Assembly (NCBI GenBank): GCA_934567115.1
Contig: CAKTJA010000003.1
Coordinates: 1-38,336, forward strand
DNA: 38,336 bases
Origin: an uncultured Oscillospiraceae bacterium
Lineage (GTDB): Bacteria > Bacillota > Clostridia > Oscillospirales > Oscillospiraceae
Reading direction: 5' to 3'
Program-made: the position numbers and the translations under genes
Part shown: piece by piece, positions 7,463 to 15,822 of the stretch
Numbering within the stretch: the first letter of the stretch is position 1
Layout of the letters: every line of letters starts with the position of its first letter
Notes under the pieces: generated by a model
Database searches by the model: none
Told to the model about the DNA's origin: nothing
What the model saw: only the letters and a program-made list of their open reading frames with translations

Positions 7463-7471
7463 CGGTTTGCA

Positions 7472-7735
7472 TCAGCCAATACTGTTGAGCTTTACAGTCA
7501 TGGCGCTCTTCTTATGAGCGGCATTGTTCTTGTGAAGCAGTCCCTTTGCAGCGGACTTGTCAACGATCTTCACTGCGACCTTGTAAGCACCCTCGGCCTC
7601 GGTGCGATTGCCTTCGGCGGCAGCCGCCTCGAACTTCTTGAGTGCGGTCTTCAGTGCAGACTTGTCGGCCTTATTGCGTTCCCGGCGCACCTCGGCGATC
7701 TGAACGCGCTTCTTGGCAGACTTGATATTCGGCAA
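7472..7735 (-). CDS. rpsT: 30S ribosomal protein S20
   Basis: 87 aa, Lys/Arg/Ala-rich helical protein that binds 16S rRNA. From the TTG codon at 7735 the protein begins (M)PNIKSAKKRV, the conserved S20 N-terminus, and AGGAGG lies 7 nt upstream. A GTG at 7744 in the same frame directly abuts the Shine-Dalgarno sequence and would add a non-family FGL, so I prefer TTG. The conserved core (ALKTALKKFEAA; VDKSAAKGLLHKNNAAHKKS) is complete. It is divergent from gpr, the usual rpsT-gpr arrangement in Firmicutes. A small hairpin in the leader (AGGAT/ATCCT near 7765-7785) may be regulatory. Confidence 0.97.
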   Translation of the reverse strand: MPNIKSAKKRVQIAEVRRERNKADKSALKTALKKFEAAAAEGNRTEAEGAYKVAVKIVDKSAAKGLLHKNNAAHKKSAMTVKLNSIG

Positions 7736-7803
7736 ACCAAACACCTCCTCCGGTTGAGATTTGAAATCGAAAGGATCAATAAAATCCTACCGTGCAATAC
7801 AGC

Positions 7804-7832
7804 ATTTTAGCAAATCTTTTTCAAAATTGCAA
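7804..7832 (-). promoter_or_regulatory. Promoter of rpsT
   Basis: Minus-strand -35 TTGCAA (7832-7827), 17-bp spacer and -10 TAAAAT (7809-7804). The predicted leader to the TTG start is about 60 nt. Confidence 0.75.
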
Positions 7833-7930
7833 GTATTTTTTCCGTTCTTTTTCACTTTATTTGCATGCTTCAAAATTTAGGGGGAATACTGAGCACAATA
7901 TACAACATTTTGTGGAAGGCGGGGAGCAAT

Positions 7931-8818
7931 ATGGACGCACGACGGACCGATCTGGCTCTGGAGGCCGCTGCGCTTTGGCGCGCGGCGGCAAAAAAAAGCG
8001 AGATCGAGGGACTATCCCTCTCGGAGCGCAGGCGCGCGGGCTGCGCCGTTACGACCGTGCGCGTGGAGAGCCGGGCGGCGGAGCGGGCGGTCGGCAAGCC
8101 GGCCGGGACCTATGTCACGCTCGACCTCAGAGGGCTGTATGAGCGGCAGCGGCAGCTTACGAAGGCTGCGGCCCTGCTCGGCGACGAGCTTCGCGCCCTT
8201 CTTCCCCCGGAGACGAAGCGCGCAATGGCGGTCTGCCTCGGCAACCGCGCCATGACCCCGGACGCGATCGGTCCGAAAAGCGCCGATCACATTCTCGTTA
8301 CCCGGCATCTGAAGGGGGACGCTCTGTTTGAGGCGCTTTCGGAAGTGAGCGTGCTCACGCCGGGCGTTCTGGGGCGCACGGGCGTGGAGGCGGCGGAGCT
8401 GGTGCGCGGCGCGGTCGGCCGGGTCAGGCCGGACGTTGTGATCGCCGTGGACGCGCTGTGCGCACAGCGGCTTGGCAGAGTGTGTACGACCGTGCAGCTT
8501 TCGACCGCCGGGATCGTGCCGGGCAGCGGCGTTGGCAACAGCCGCAGCGCGCTTACGCGCGAAACGCTCGGCGTACCGGTCGTCGCCGTCGGCGTGCCGA
8601 CCGTGGTGGACGCTGCGACGCTGGCGGCGGACGTGCTGGAGGAGGCTGGCGCGGCGGAGCTTGACCCGGAGGCGCTGCGGGGTCATGCCGGCGTAACGGT
8701 CACGACTCGCGACATCGACGCGCAGGTGGAGGAGCTTTCCCGGCTGATCGGCTTCGGCGTGAGCCTCGCGCTCCAGCCGTCGCTGTCGCTGGGCGACGTG
8801 CGCGCGCTGCTGGAATAG
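7931..8818 (+). CDS. gpr: Germination protease GPR
   Basis: 295 aa. Aspartic-type endopeptidase (family A25) that degrades small acid-soluble proteins during spore germination. Family blocks are clear: RTDLALE at the N-terminus, CLGNRAMTPDAIGPK, VTRHL, VSVLTPGVLGRTGVEAAE, RPDVVIAVDALCAQRL, TTVQLSTAGIVPGSGVGN and GVPVVAVGVPTVVDAATL. The start is the ATG after GGGGAG; upstream in-frame codons lack a ribosome-binding site. GPR is made in the forespore under sigma F/G; a loose match (GCATG at 7863, GGGAATACT at 7882-7890) has the wrong spacing and I do not rely on it. The gene implies a spore-forming organism. A strong minus-strand promoter lies just past its 3' end. Confidence 0.95.
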   Translation: MDARRTDLALEAAALWRAAAKKSEIEGLSLSERRRAGCAVTTVRVESRAAERAVGKPAGTYVTLDLRGLYERQRQLTKAAALLGDELRALLPPETKRAMAVCLGNRAMTPDAIGPKSADHILVTRHLKGDALFEALSEVSVLTPGVLGRTGVEAAELVRGAVGRVRPDVVIAVDALCAQRLGRVCTTVQLSTAGIVPGSGVGNSRSALTRETLGVPVVAVGVPTVVDAATLAADVLEEAGAAELDPEALRGHAGVTVTTRDIDAQVEELSRLIGFGVSLALQPSLSLGDVRALLE

Positions 8819-8864
8819 GGAAAAGTCGGCTGCGGGCCGGGATCGAAATATATGCGGTGCGATG

Positions 8865-8893
8865 ATTATAGCATACTCCGCTGTCCGCCGCAA
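8865..8893 (-). promoter_or_regulatory. Promoter-like sequence facing the 3' end of gpr
   Basis: Minus-strand -35 TTGCGG (8893-8888), 17-bp spacer, and -10 TATAAT (8870-8865) preceded by TGC, an extended -10. Transcription would start near 8858 and run into gpr in antisense. No minus-strand gene follows. It is divergent from the nadE promoter. Confidence 0.55.
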
Positions 8894-8963
8894 GAAGGCG
8901 CGAAATTTCGGGGAATCACACCTCATTTATATTTAAGTCAGGCGGAGCGCGGGGTGTACGCTC

Positions 8964-8992
8964 TTGCAATTCTACGCGCCGTGCGGTACAAT
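8964..8992 (+). promoter_or_regulatory. Promoter of nadE
   Basis: Plus-strand -35 TTGCAA (8964-8969), 17-bp spacer, -10 TACAAT (8987-8992). Transcription would start near 8999, about 28 nt before the nadE start. Confidence 0.8.
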
Positions 8993-9027
8993 GGGTGAAA
9001 ATCACTGCCTGTAAAGGAGCATGCGCC

Positions 9028-9810
9028 ATGTACGATCTTAAAAACTTCCGCGCCGAAGAACAGCTTCCCGGCCTTCTGGACTGGATGCGCGAGCAGATGC
9101 GCCGCTGCGGCGGCAGGACCGCCGTCGTCGGCATCTCCGGAGGAAAGGACAGCTCCGTGATCGCCGCGCTGTGCGTCGAGGCTTACGGGCGCGAAAACGT
9201 CGTCGGCGTTCTGATGCCCGACGGCGTACAACCCGATATTGACTACTCCAACGGGATCGTCGATTTTCTCGGCATCCAAAACCACACCTTCGACATCAGC
9301 GGCGGCACGGGCGGCATCCTCTCCGAAATGGCGCGTCTCGGCATAAAGGCGAGCCGTCAGACGACGGTAAACCTCCCCTCCCGCATCCGCATGGCGACGC
9401 TTTACGCCATCGCGCAGAGCGTGGACGGCGGCGTTGTGATCAACACCTCCAACCTTTCGGAGGACTGGGTGGGCTACTGCACCGTGTACGGCGACAGCGC
9501 GGGCGCCTTCTCCCCCATCGGCATGTACACGACGGAGGAGGTCATCGCCATCGGCAGGGCGCTGAACGTTCCCGAGCGCTTTCTCGTCAAGCCGCCGAGC
9601 GACGGTCTTACCGGCAAAACCGACGAGGACAACCTCGGCTTCTCCTATCATGCGGTGAACGAATACATCCGCCGCGGCGAAGCCGACCCGGACATCCGCG
9701 AAAAAATCGACGCGAAGCACCGCGCGAGCCGCTTTAAATTCGAGACCATTCCGGTCTATCACAACGGCCTTCCCATGGTGATTGAGGACGGAACGGATTT
9801 TTATCGGTAA
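9028..9810 (+). CDS. nadE: NH3-dependent NAD+ synthetase
   Basis: 260 aa. Catalyses the last step of NAD biosynthesis, ATP-dependent amidation of deamido-NAD. The adenylation P-loop SGGKDS is at 37-42, and [21 protein letters not shown] and [19 protein letters not shown] are family blocks. There is no glutaminase domain, so it uses free ammonia. The start is the ATG 9 nt after AAAGGAG; an upstream in-frame ATG at 8995 lies at the predicted transcription start and has no ribosome-binding site. It is monocistronic; the next gene has its own promoter and T-box. Confidence 0.95.
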   Translation: MYDLKNFRAEEQLPGLLDWMREQMRRCGGRTAVVGISGGKDSSVIAALCVEAYGRENVVGVLMPDGVQPDIDYSNGIVDFLGIQNHTFDISGGTGGILSEMARLGIKASRQTTVNLPSRIRMATLYAIAQSVDGGVVINTSNLSEDWVGYCTVYGDSAGAFSPIGMYTTEEVIAIGRALNVPERFLVKPPSDGLTGKTDEDNLGFSYHAVNEYIRRGEADPDIREKIDAKHRASRFKFETIPVYHNGLPMVIEDGTDFYR

Positions 9811-9815
9811 ACCGC

Positions 9816-9844
9816 TTGACAATCGCGGCCGCTCATGCTATGCT
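9816..9844 (+). promoter_or_regulatory. Promoter of the glyS leader
   Basis: -35 TTGACA (9816-9821), 17-bp spacer, -10 TATGCT (9839-9844). It begins only 6 bp after the nadE stop codon and drives the T-box leader. Confidence 0.8.
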
Positions 9845-9850
9845 ACGAGC

Positions 9851-10088
9851 GTTAACAGGCTGTGAAAAAGAAGCTTTTTCATTCCGTGCGGCAGAGAAGG
9901 GACGGTCGGTGCAAGTCCCTCACAAGGAGGAAAGGGCGGCGCTTTTGAGCCGCGCGGCGGAAATGCCGCGCCGGTCCCCCACCGTTATCGGGCATAAAGT
10001 GCGCGGCCGCGTGCCGCGAATTCAGGTGGAACCACGGACAAGCTGCTTGTTCGCCCTGAGCCGATCCCCGGCTCAGGGCGTTTTATTG
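9851..10088 (+). promoter_or_regulatory. T-box riboswitch (glycine) upstream of glyS
   Basis: The leader of about 415 nt contains the T-box core AGGTGGAACCACG (10024-10036), which pairs with the CCA end of uncharged tRNA. It is followed by a terminator with 11-bp arms (CGCCCTGAGCC 10052-10062, GGCTCAGGGCG 10070-10080) and TTTTATT. The GGTGCAAGTCC element near 9908-9918 fits the distal part of stem I. Uncharged tRNA-Gly should favour antitermination and glyS expression. I could not fix the specifier codon with certainty; glycine is inferred from the downstream gene. Confidence 0.9.
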
Positions 10089-10265
10089 CGTCTCTGCCCG
10101 CCGGGGCGGACGCGAGGCCGCAGGAACGCGCCTCCCGTCCCCTTCAACCGTGAACGCGGGTCTTCTTTCTTTCGAAAGAGACCCCGGAGCCGGGGCAGCG
10201 GCGCGCGGGACCGCCCGCGTCTGACCCGCACTGTCCCGAAACTTTTCAATAAGGAGCCGCAGACC

Positions 10266-11708
10266 ATGAAAAACACCGAAAAGACGATGGAAAAAATTGT
10301 CGCTCTGTGCAAAAGCCGGGGCTTTGTCTTCCCCGGCAGCGAAATTTACGGCGGACTTGCCAACACCTGGGATTACGGTCCGCTCGGCGCGGAGCTGAAG
10401 AAGAACATCAAGAACGCCTGGTGGAAAAAGTTCGTGCAGGAGAACCCCTATAACGTCGGCCTTGACGCCGCCATTCTGATGAATCCCCAGACTTGGGTGG
10501 CGAGCGGTCACCTCGGTGGCTTTTCCGACCCGCTGATGGACTGCCGCGAGTGCCACGAGAGATTCCGCGCGGACAAGGTGATCGAGGACTGGTGCGCACA
10601 GACCGGCTTCGCCCTTCCCAAGCCGATCGACGCTTTCTCTCAGCAGGAGATGAAGGACTTCGTTGAAGAGCATGCGATCCCCTGCCCCACCTGCGGCAAG
10701 CACAACTTTACCGATATCCGTCAGTTCAACCTGATGTTCAAGACCTTCCAGGGCGTGACCGAGGACGCGAAAAACACGGTCTACCTCCGCCCCGAGACCG
10801 CGCAGGGCATCTTTGTCAACTTCAACAACGTTCTGCGCACGACGCGCAAAAAGCTGCCCTTCGGCATCGGTCAGATCGGCAAGTCCTTCCGCAACGAGAT
10901 CACCCCGGGCAACTTCATCTTCCGCGTGCGCGAGTTTGAGCAGATGGAGCTTGAGTTCTTCTGCAAGCCCGGCACCGATCTGGAGTGGTTCAACTTCTGG
11001 CGCACCTTCTGCCACAACTGGCTGCTGAGCATCGGTCTGCGCGACGAGAGCCTTCGTCTGCGCGACCACGATCCCGAGGAGCTTTGCTTCTACTCCAAGG
11101 CGACCACCGACTTCGAGTTCCTCTTCCCCTTCGGCTGGGGCGAGCTTTGGGGCGTGGCCGACCGGACGGATTACGACCTTACCCAGCACCAGAACACCAG
11201 CGGCGAAAAGCTTGTCTATCGCGAGGGCGAGGGCAAGGACATGGTGGAATACATCCCCTATGTCATCGAGCCGTCGCTCGGCGTTGAGCGCAGCGTGCTC
11301 GCCGTTCTGTGCGACGCGTACGACGAGCAGGTCGTCGGGCAGGACAAGAACGGCAAGGATGATGTGCGCGTCGTTCTGCACCTCCACCCCGCGCTCGCGC
11401 CGTTTAAGGCCGCGATCCTGCCGTTGAGCAAGAAGGACGTTCTCTCCGGTCCCGCGCAGGAGCTGTACGCCGAGCTTTCCAAGGACTTTATGGTGGACTA
11501 CGACGAGACCGGCTCGATCGGAAAGCGCTACCGCCGTCAGGACGAGATCGGCACGCCGTACTGCATCACCCTCGACTTCGAGACCGTGGGCGATGAGAAC
11601 GCCCCCGCCGACCACTGCGTCACCGTGCGCGAGCGTGACACGATGGAGCAGGTCCGCATGCCGATCTCCGCGGTGAAGGATTATCTTCGGGAAAAAGTCG
11701 CGTTCTGA
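10266..11708 (+). CDS. glyS: Glycyl-tRNA synthetase, single-chain homodimeric type
   Basis: 480 aa, class II synthetase of the alpha2 type (not the GlyQ/GlyS tetramer). N-terminal [20 protein letters not shown] is characteristic. Paired cysteines ([17 protein letters not shown]) suggest a small insertion or metal site. Motif 2 is [19 protein letters not shown], motif 3 [14 protein letters not shown], and the C-terminal anticodon-binding domain covers about 360-470. The start is the ATG with AAGGAG 9 nt upstream. A much longer frame running back through the leader is an artefact, because it crosses the T-box and its terminator. Regulated by the T-box leader. Confidence 0.97.
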   Translation: MKNTEKTMEKIVALCKSRGFVFPGSEIYGGLANTWDYGPLGAELKKNIKNAWWKKFVQENPYNVGLDAAILMNPQTWVASGHLGGFSDPLMDCRECHERFRADKVIEDWCAQTGFALPKPIDAFSQQEMKDFVEEHAIPCPTCGKHNFTDIRQFNLMFKTFQGVTEDAKNTVYLRPETAQGIFVNFNNVLRTTRKKLPFGIGQIGKSFRNEITPGNFIFRVREFEQMELEFFCKPGTDLEWFNFWRTFCHNWLLSIGLRDESLRLRDHDPEELCFYSKATTDFEFLFPFGWGELWGVADRTDYDLTQHQNTSGEKLVYREGEGKDMVEYIPYVIEPSLGVERSVLAVLCDAYDEQVVGQDKNGKDDVRVVLHLHPALAPFKAAILPLSKKDVLSGPAQELYAELSKDFMVDYDETGSIGKRYRRQDEIGTPYCITLDFETVGDENAPADHCVTVRERDTMEQVRMPISAVKDYLREKVAF

Positions 11709-11841
11709 TACGCCGAAATAACGTTGTACCGAGCAATGGGACCGTCCCTCATAACGGGACGGCCCCCTTACTCTCCAAATATTGCCGTATGCTGCCGGGC
11801 GATTCCGCAGCGCGGCTCGGTCATACATAAGGAGAAATTTG

Positions 11842-12006
11842 ATGACATACGAAAACCTCTATCATCTCATGGTGGACGCGGCGGACAAGGCCGTCTCGAT
11901 CCTCGAGGGCGGCGGCGACACTATGACGGCGCGGAACATTCTGATCCAGGCGCTGATGAACGCGGAGGACGCCTACGCCTCTCAGGAAACGGTCCCGGAC
12001 GAATAA
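11842..12006 (+). CDS. Small acidic protein of unknown function
   Basis: 54 aa, beginning MTYENLYHLMVDAADKAV and ending EDAYASQETVPDE; acidic and probably all-helical, resembling a pair of TPR-like helices, with no membrane segment. The ATG has AAGGAG 8 nt upstream, a strong site. It lies 133 bp after glyS on the same strand; a GC hairpin with no T-tract lies between them (11741-11763), so it may be cotranscribed with glyS. I do not recognise the family. The good ribosome-binding site and helical periodicity argue that it is real. Confidence 0.7.
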   Translation: MTYENLYHLMVDAADKAVSILEGGGDTMTARNILIQALMNAEDAYASQETVPDE

Positions 12007-12009
12007 GAT

Positions 12010-12047
12010 CTCAGCGGGAAGCTGAGCACCGGCGGCGCGCCGCCGGT
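12010..12047 (+). other. Two consecutive hairpins after the 54-aa gene
   Basis: CTCAGC/GCTGAG (12010-12015, 12021-12026) is followed directly by a perfect 20-bp GC palindrome, ACCGGCGGCGCGCCGCCGGT (12028-12047). There is no T-tract, so these are not a normal terminator; they may protect the mRNA 3' end or cause pausing. Confidence 0.5.
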
Positions 12048-12087
12048 AAGGACCGGGAAAACGCTGCGGCGGAATCGTTCAACACAA

Positions 12088-12130
12088 AAACAGAGGGAAG
12101 CTGCTCAACGTCTGCGGCTTCCCTCTGTTT
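12088..12130 (+). terminator. Terminator after the 54-aa gene
   Basis: Perfect 14-bp stem, AAACAGAGGGAAGC (12088-12101) and GCTTCCCTCTGTTT (12117-12130), with a 15-nt loop. A-rich on the left and T-ending on the right, so it may work on both strands. Confidence 0.65.
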
Positions 12131-12157
12131 CTGCACTTTTCGGGGACGGGCGGATCA

Positions 12158-12192
12158 AAAATGGCTCCTCTTACGATAAGAGGAGCCATTTT
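12158..12192. terminator. Bidirectional terminator between convergent transcripts
   Basis: Perfect 16-bp stem AAAATGGCTCCTCTTA/TAAGAGGAGCCATTTT around a CGA loop. On the minus strand it lies 16 bp after the permease stop and ends in TTTTT. It separates the plus-strand glyS unit from the minus-strand permease. Confidence 0.85.
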
Positions 12193-12208
12193 CGTCTGTC
12201 GGAATCAA

Positions 12209-13639
12209 TTACACCACAACGAAGAACTTCACGAGGAACAGGAGAGAGATCACATAGGTGAGCACGCTCACGTCCTTGGCCTTGCCGGAGAAGACCTTGA
12301 TCACGGTGTAGGAGATCATCGCAATGCCGATGCCGTGGCCGATGGAGCCGGAGATGGGCATGGCAAGCAGCATCAGGAACACGGGAACGACCTGATCCAT
12401 ATCGTCGAAGTCCACGTTCTTGAGGCCCTGAAGCATCAGGACGCCGACATAGATCAGCGCGGAAGAGGTCGCGGCGCCGGGAATGATGGCGGCGATCGGC
12501 GCGATGAACATGCAGGCGAGGAACATGAGCGCGGCGGTGAGCGCGGTCAGACCGGTGCGGCCGCCGGCCTCAACACCGGAGGCGGACTCAACGAAGGTGG
12601 TGACGGTGGAGGTGCCGCAGCAGGCGCCGGCGACTGTGCCGACCGCGTCGGAGAGCAGAGCCTCCTTCATGTTGGGCATGTTGCCGTCGGCGTCGGTCAT
12701 GCCGGCACGGGAGGCCGTTCCGACGAGGGTGCCGATGGTATCGAACATGTCGATCATGCAGAAGGTGATGATCAGCGTGACGGCGGTGAACCAGCCGACG
12801 GAAAGCAGACCCTGGAAGTCAAACTTGAAGAGCGTGACGGAAACCATGTCGGCGAAAGGAGGCACGAAGGACGCGCTCTCCAGAGAGGCGAAGGGATTCA
12901 CGCCCAGCACGGTGAACGAGCCGATCCAGTAAACCACGGAGGCGGCCAGCATGCCGAGGATAACGGCGGCCTTGATGCCCTTCTTGGCGAGCAGGATGAT
13001 GATGAACAGGCCGACGAACATGGTCACGACCGTGAGGACCATCTGGGTGTACTCCGCGCCCATGTTGCCCTTGATGACGCTGGGCGTCATGGCGCCGAAG
13101 AAGTCGCGCATGACATAGAACGGGGAGGAATAGCCGTTGCCCTCGGCATAGATGCCGACGTTGGAGCCAAGACCGATGTTCATCAGCATCAGGCCGATGG
13201 CGGGGCCGATGCCCAGACGCACACCGAGAGGAATGGCGGAAACGATCTTGTCGCGGACGTTGAGGACGGAGAGGATCAGGAAAACGATACCCTCGATAAA
13301 GATGATGCTCAGCGCGGCGTTGAAGGCGCTGTCATAGGTCTTGCCGGTCATGGCGGCGATGTTGCCCGCGACGACGGCAAAGAAGCTGTTGAGTCCCATG
13401 CCGGGAGCCATAACGAAGGGCTTGTTCGCCAGGAAGGCCATGCAGGCGGTGCCGATGGCGGAGGCGATGCAGGTCGCCATGAAAACGCCGTTCCACAGCG
13501 GGGTACCCACCGCGAAGCCGGTGAGCAGGTTGGGGTTCAGGGCGATGATGTACGCCATCGTCATGAACGTGGTCAGACCGGCAACGATCTCTGTACGGGC
13601 GGTCGTGCCGTTGGCCTTGAGCTTAAAGAGCTGTTCCAT
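12209..13639 (-). CDS. NCS2-family (AzgA-type) purine permease
   Basis: 476 aa integral membrane protein with about 12-14 hydrophobic segments. The N-terminus ARTEIVAGLTTFMTMAYII, the motif MAPGMGLNSFFA and the segment CMIDMFDTIGTLVGTAS are diagnostic for the AzgA-like subfamily that imports adenine, guanine or hypoxanthine with protons (PbuG, AdeP, GhxP). GTSTVTTFVESASGVEAGGRTGLTAL is the family signature before the last segments. The exact purine cannot be read from sequence. The start is the ATG after GGGAG. It has its own promoter and terminator; I looked for a purine riboswitch in the 67-nt leader and saw none. Confidence 0.93.
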   Translation of the reverse strand: MEQLFKLKANGTTARTEIVAGLTTFMTMAYIIALNPNLLTGFAVGTPLWNGVFMATCIASAIGTACMAFLANKPFVMAPGMGLNSFFAVVAGNIAAMTGKTYDSAFNAALSIIFIEGIVFLILSVLNVRDKIVSAIPLGVRLGIGPAIGLMLMNIGLGSNVGIYAEGNGYSSPFYVMRDFFGAMTPSVIKGNMGAEYTQMVLTVVTMFVGLFIIILLAKKGIKAAVILGMLAASVVYWIGSFTVLGVNPFASLESASFVPPFADMVSVTLFKFDFQGLLSVGWFTAVTLIITFCMIDMFDTIGTLVGTASRAGMTDADGNMPNMKEALLSDAVGTVAGACCGTSTVTTFVESASGVEAGGRTGLTALTAALMFLACMFIAPIAAIIPGAATSSALIYVGVLMLQGLKNVDFDDMDQVVPVFLMLLAMPISGSIGHGIGIAMISYTVIKVFSGKAKDVSVLTYVISLLFLVKFFVVV

Positions 13640-13712
13640 ATTTTCTCCCTTTCTTTTTTATCGTCATGTTGCCTAAATAATTTTCAGACAGCAAAACGAA
13701 ATTTCAGCCTTA

Positions 13713-13741
13713 ATTATAAATACTTTGACAAAAAAATGCAA
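13713..13741 (-). promoter_or_regulatory. Promoter of the purine permease gene
   Basis: Minus-strand -35 TTGCAT (13741-13736), 17-bp spacer, consensus -10 TATAAT (13718-13713). The transcript would start near 13706, giving a leader of about 67 nt. Confidence 0.8.
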
Positions 13742-14016
13742 GTCCCTCTCCGATTTTTTAGCGTTCTTTTTTCAATAGCTGCCATTACCTGAGCAAATGG
13801 ATAAAAATACGAGCGGTTTCAGGCGGTTTTTGGTTTTATCGGCATAAATTGACCGATTCCCGTGATAATATTTCGTTTTTTCTCCCTCCGGCGCGGCATG
13901 CGAAACGGCGGGACCGCGCGTTGATGCGCCGGCGAAAACGGTCGCAAAAGCCGCCCGCCGCCGTTAAAATTGCGGGGTATCATTTTTGAAGCGTTCGGAG
14001 GTCACAAGCTGTATGG
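13742..14016. other. Intergenic region, nothing recognised
   Basis: The region is AT-rich at 13742-13890 and GC-rich after that. It lies between the permease promoter and the terminator of the alaX-type gene. I see no open frame with a ribosome-binding site and no known riboswitch or repeat. Confidence 0.5.
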
Positions 14017-14054
14017 AAAAAAACGAGGACCGGGGCGCTGTGCTCCGGTCCTCG
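14017..14054 (-). terminator. Terminator of the alanyl-tRNA editing protein gene
   Basis: Minus strand CGAGGACCGG (14054-14045) pairs with CCGGTCCTCG (14033-14024), followed by seven T residues. It lies about 95 bp after the stop codon. Confidence 0.85.
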
Positions 14055-14148
14055 GTCTTCGTCATCTTCGGCATTCTTGAAATGCTCCGCACAGGGGAAA
14101 CCGCGGCCCCCTTGCGCCGTTTCAGCGGAAATTGTCTGATCCGGCGGC

Positions 14149-15306
14149 TCACTCCTCGGCGCTCTGCGCGAAAAAGCGCTCGATCTCCGCGCGGGACGAT
14201 GCGACGCTGCCCTGTACGAACTCCGCTTTCCCGCCGCCGCGCCCGGAAAGCGCCGCGTTCATCGCCTTTGTCAGCTCCCGCAGGTCCCCGCCGTGACAGC
14301 CCATCGCATATTTCCACGCGCCGTCTGCCCCGGAAAACACCGCGCAGCGCCCGCCGCAGCGCTTCGCCACCGCGTCGCAGAGTCTGCGCACACTGTCGGC
14401 GCTCATGTCCTCCTCAAAAAGAAGCACGTCGCCCGTCTGTGCGTACCGCGCGGCAACGCCTTCAAACACGGTCTCCTCCAGCTTCGCCGTGCGCTGCCGA
14501 AGCGCGGCAAGCTCGGCCTGAAGCCGCCCGACCGCCTCCGCGCTTCCGGTCGGCTTCGCCGAAAGCGCCTGTGCGATGCGGCGGTTCTGCTCCCACGACG
14601 CGCTCAGATACCGGTAGGCGCGAGCGCCGCACAGAAGCTCGATGCGCACGCCCTCCCGGAATTTCTGCACGGAGAGAAATTTTACGACGCCGACCTGCCC
14701 GGAGCGCAGAACATGCGTCCCGCAGCAGGCGCAGCGGTCCGCCCCCGGAAACGAGACGATCCGCACGTCGCCCTCCAGCGCTTTTTTGCTGCGATAGCTG
14801 AGCGCGTCCAGCTCCGCGCCCCGGTAAAAGCGGATATCCACGGGATGATCCTCGTAAATGTACCGGTTCGCCGCCGCCTCAAGCTCCAAAAGCTCCTCCC
14901 ACGAAAGGTCGGCGTTAAAATCAATGGTCACAATATCCGCGCCCATGTGAAAGCCGACGTTGTCGCAGCTCCGGGCCGCGCAGATCAGTCCGGAGCAGAT
15001 ATGCTCCCCCGAGTGCTGCTGCATGTGGTCGAAGCGGCGCGCCCAGTCGAGCTTGCCGGTCACGCGATCGCCCGGCGTGAGCGCCGCGCCACAGCGATGC
15101 ACGATCACGCCCGCCCTGTCGCGGACCTCAAGGACCTGCGCGCCGCCGAGCGTCCCCGTGTCGCAGGGCTGTCCCCCTCCCTCGGGATAGAAGGCCGTCC
15201 GGTCCAGCACGACCGAAAAGCCGCTCTCCTCCTTCTCGCACGAGAGGACGAGCGCGTCAAATTCCGAAAGAAAGGGATCGTCATAGTACAGCTTTTTCGT
15301 TTCCAT
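14149..15306 (-). CDS. AlaX-type alanyl-tRNA editing protein with DHHA1 domain
   Basis: 385 aa. Free-standing editing protein that hydrolyses Ser- or Gly-tRNA-Ala. The N-terminal AlaRS-like beta domain includes DRTAFYPEGGGQPCDTGTL; zinc ligands are HSGEH (in HMQQHSGEHIC) and CCGTH, the HxxxH and CxxxH pair. A helical linker follows, and the C-terminal DHHA1 domain carries SGRGGGKAEFVQGS, so this is the long AlaX-L form. There is no aminoacylation domain, so it is not AlaS. The start is the ATG at 15306 with a weak GGAGAAATATAA site. The preceding SHOCT gene ends 83 bp upstream on the same strand, so cotranscription is possible. Confidence 0.92.
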   Translation of the reverse strand: METKKLYYDDPFLSEFDALVLSCEKEESGFSVVLDRTAFYPEGGGQPCDTGTLGGAQVLEVRDRAGVIVHRCGAALTPGDRVTGKLDWARRFDHMQQHSGEHICSGLICAARSCDNVGFHMGADIVTIDFNADLSWEELLELEAAANRYIYEDHPVDIRFYRGAELDALSYRSKKALEGDVRIVSFPGADRCACCGTHVLRSGQVGVVKFLSVQKFREGVRIELLCGARAYRYLSASWEQNRRIAQALSAKPTGSAEAVGRLQAELAALRQRTAKLEETVFEGVAARYAQTGDVLLFEEDMSADSVRRLCDAVAKRCGGRCAVFSGADGAWKYAMGCHGGDLRELTKAMNAALSGRGGGKAEFVQGSVASSRAEIERFFAQSAEE

Positions 15307-15389
15307 TTATATTTCTCCGTCTTCCGTGTCCCAGCGCCGCACGGTACTATCCGCACGGCGGCGGGTCTAATTTTTTCGCCGGTTCCCCG

Positions 15390-15767
15390 TCAGGACCGCC
15401 CGTGCGAGTGAAGCGCCTTCACGCGCTCCACCCTCTGCGCGTATTCGTCCCTGTCAAGGATCCCCGCGTCGTACAGCACCTTCAGGCTCTCCAGCCGCCC
15501 CTCGCAGCTGTCCACGCTGGCGGCGTGGAGCCGCACGGCGTCCTCCTGACGGCGGCGGGCCTCCGCCCACCGCTTCTCGATGCTGCGGCGATGCTCCTCC
15601 GCGCCGGTCCCCGCAGAGTCGGCGCGCGCCCGGTTCTCCGCTGCGGCGCTTTCCGCCGTCTGCGGAGCGGCGTTTGCAGAGGTCTTCCTCTGTCCGGTTT
15701 TCGCGTTCTTACCGGCAAATTTGCCGATGGCAATGATGATGCCGATGACCAGTACCAGCAGATCCAT
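15390..15767 (-). CDS. Small membrane protein with C-terminal SHOCT domain
   Basis: 125 aa. Residues 1-17 (MDLLVLVIGIIIAIGKF) are a membrane anchor, 20-60 are Ala/Ser-rich and disordered, 60-90 form an Arg/Glu-rich helix, and 93-118 (LESLKVLYDAGILDRDEYAQ) match the SHOCT short C-terminal domain. SHOCT domains are thought to mediate oligomerisation; the biological role is unknown. GGGAG 7 nt upstream supports the start. It is the third gene of an operon with two other small membrane proteins, the first of which also ends in a SHOCT-like segment. Confidence 0.8.
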   Translation of the reverse strand: MDLLVLVIGIIIAIGKFAGKNAKTGQRKTSANAAPQTAESAAAENRARADSAGTGAEEHRRSIEKRWAEARRRQEDAVRLHAASVDSCEGRLESLKVLYDAGILDRDEYAQRVERVKALHSHGRS

Positions 15768-15822
15768 GGCTGTCTCTCCCCTTTCTCACCGCCCGAAGCG
15801 GGCGACGCTCCGTCCGCCGTCT

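Noticed and set aside
7863..7890. Sigma F/G promoter for gpr (GCATG and GGGAATACT)
   Set aside because: The spacer is 14 bp, shorter than expected, and both boxes have mismatches.
8012..8926. 304-codon minus-strand frame opposite gpr
   Set aside because: Shadow frame with Arg/His-rich composition; gpr on the other strand has clear family motifs.
9816..10265. N-terminal extension of glyS by 150 codons
   Set aside because: It runs through the promoter, T-box and terminator; the GlyRS family begins at the ATG at 10266.
13640..13712. Purine riboswitch upstream of the NCS2 permease
   Set aside because: The predicted leader is about 67 nt and lacks the conserved purine aptamer loops.
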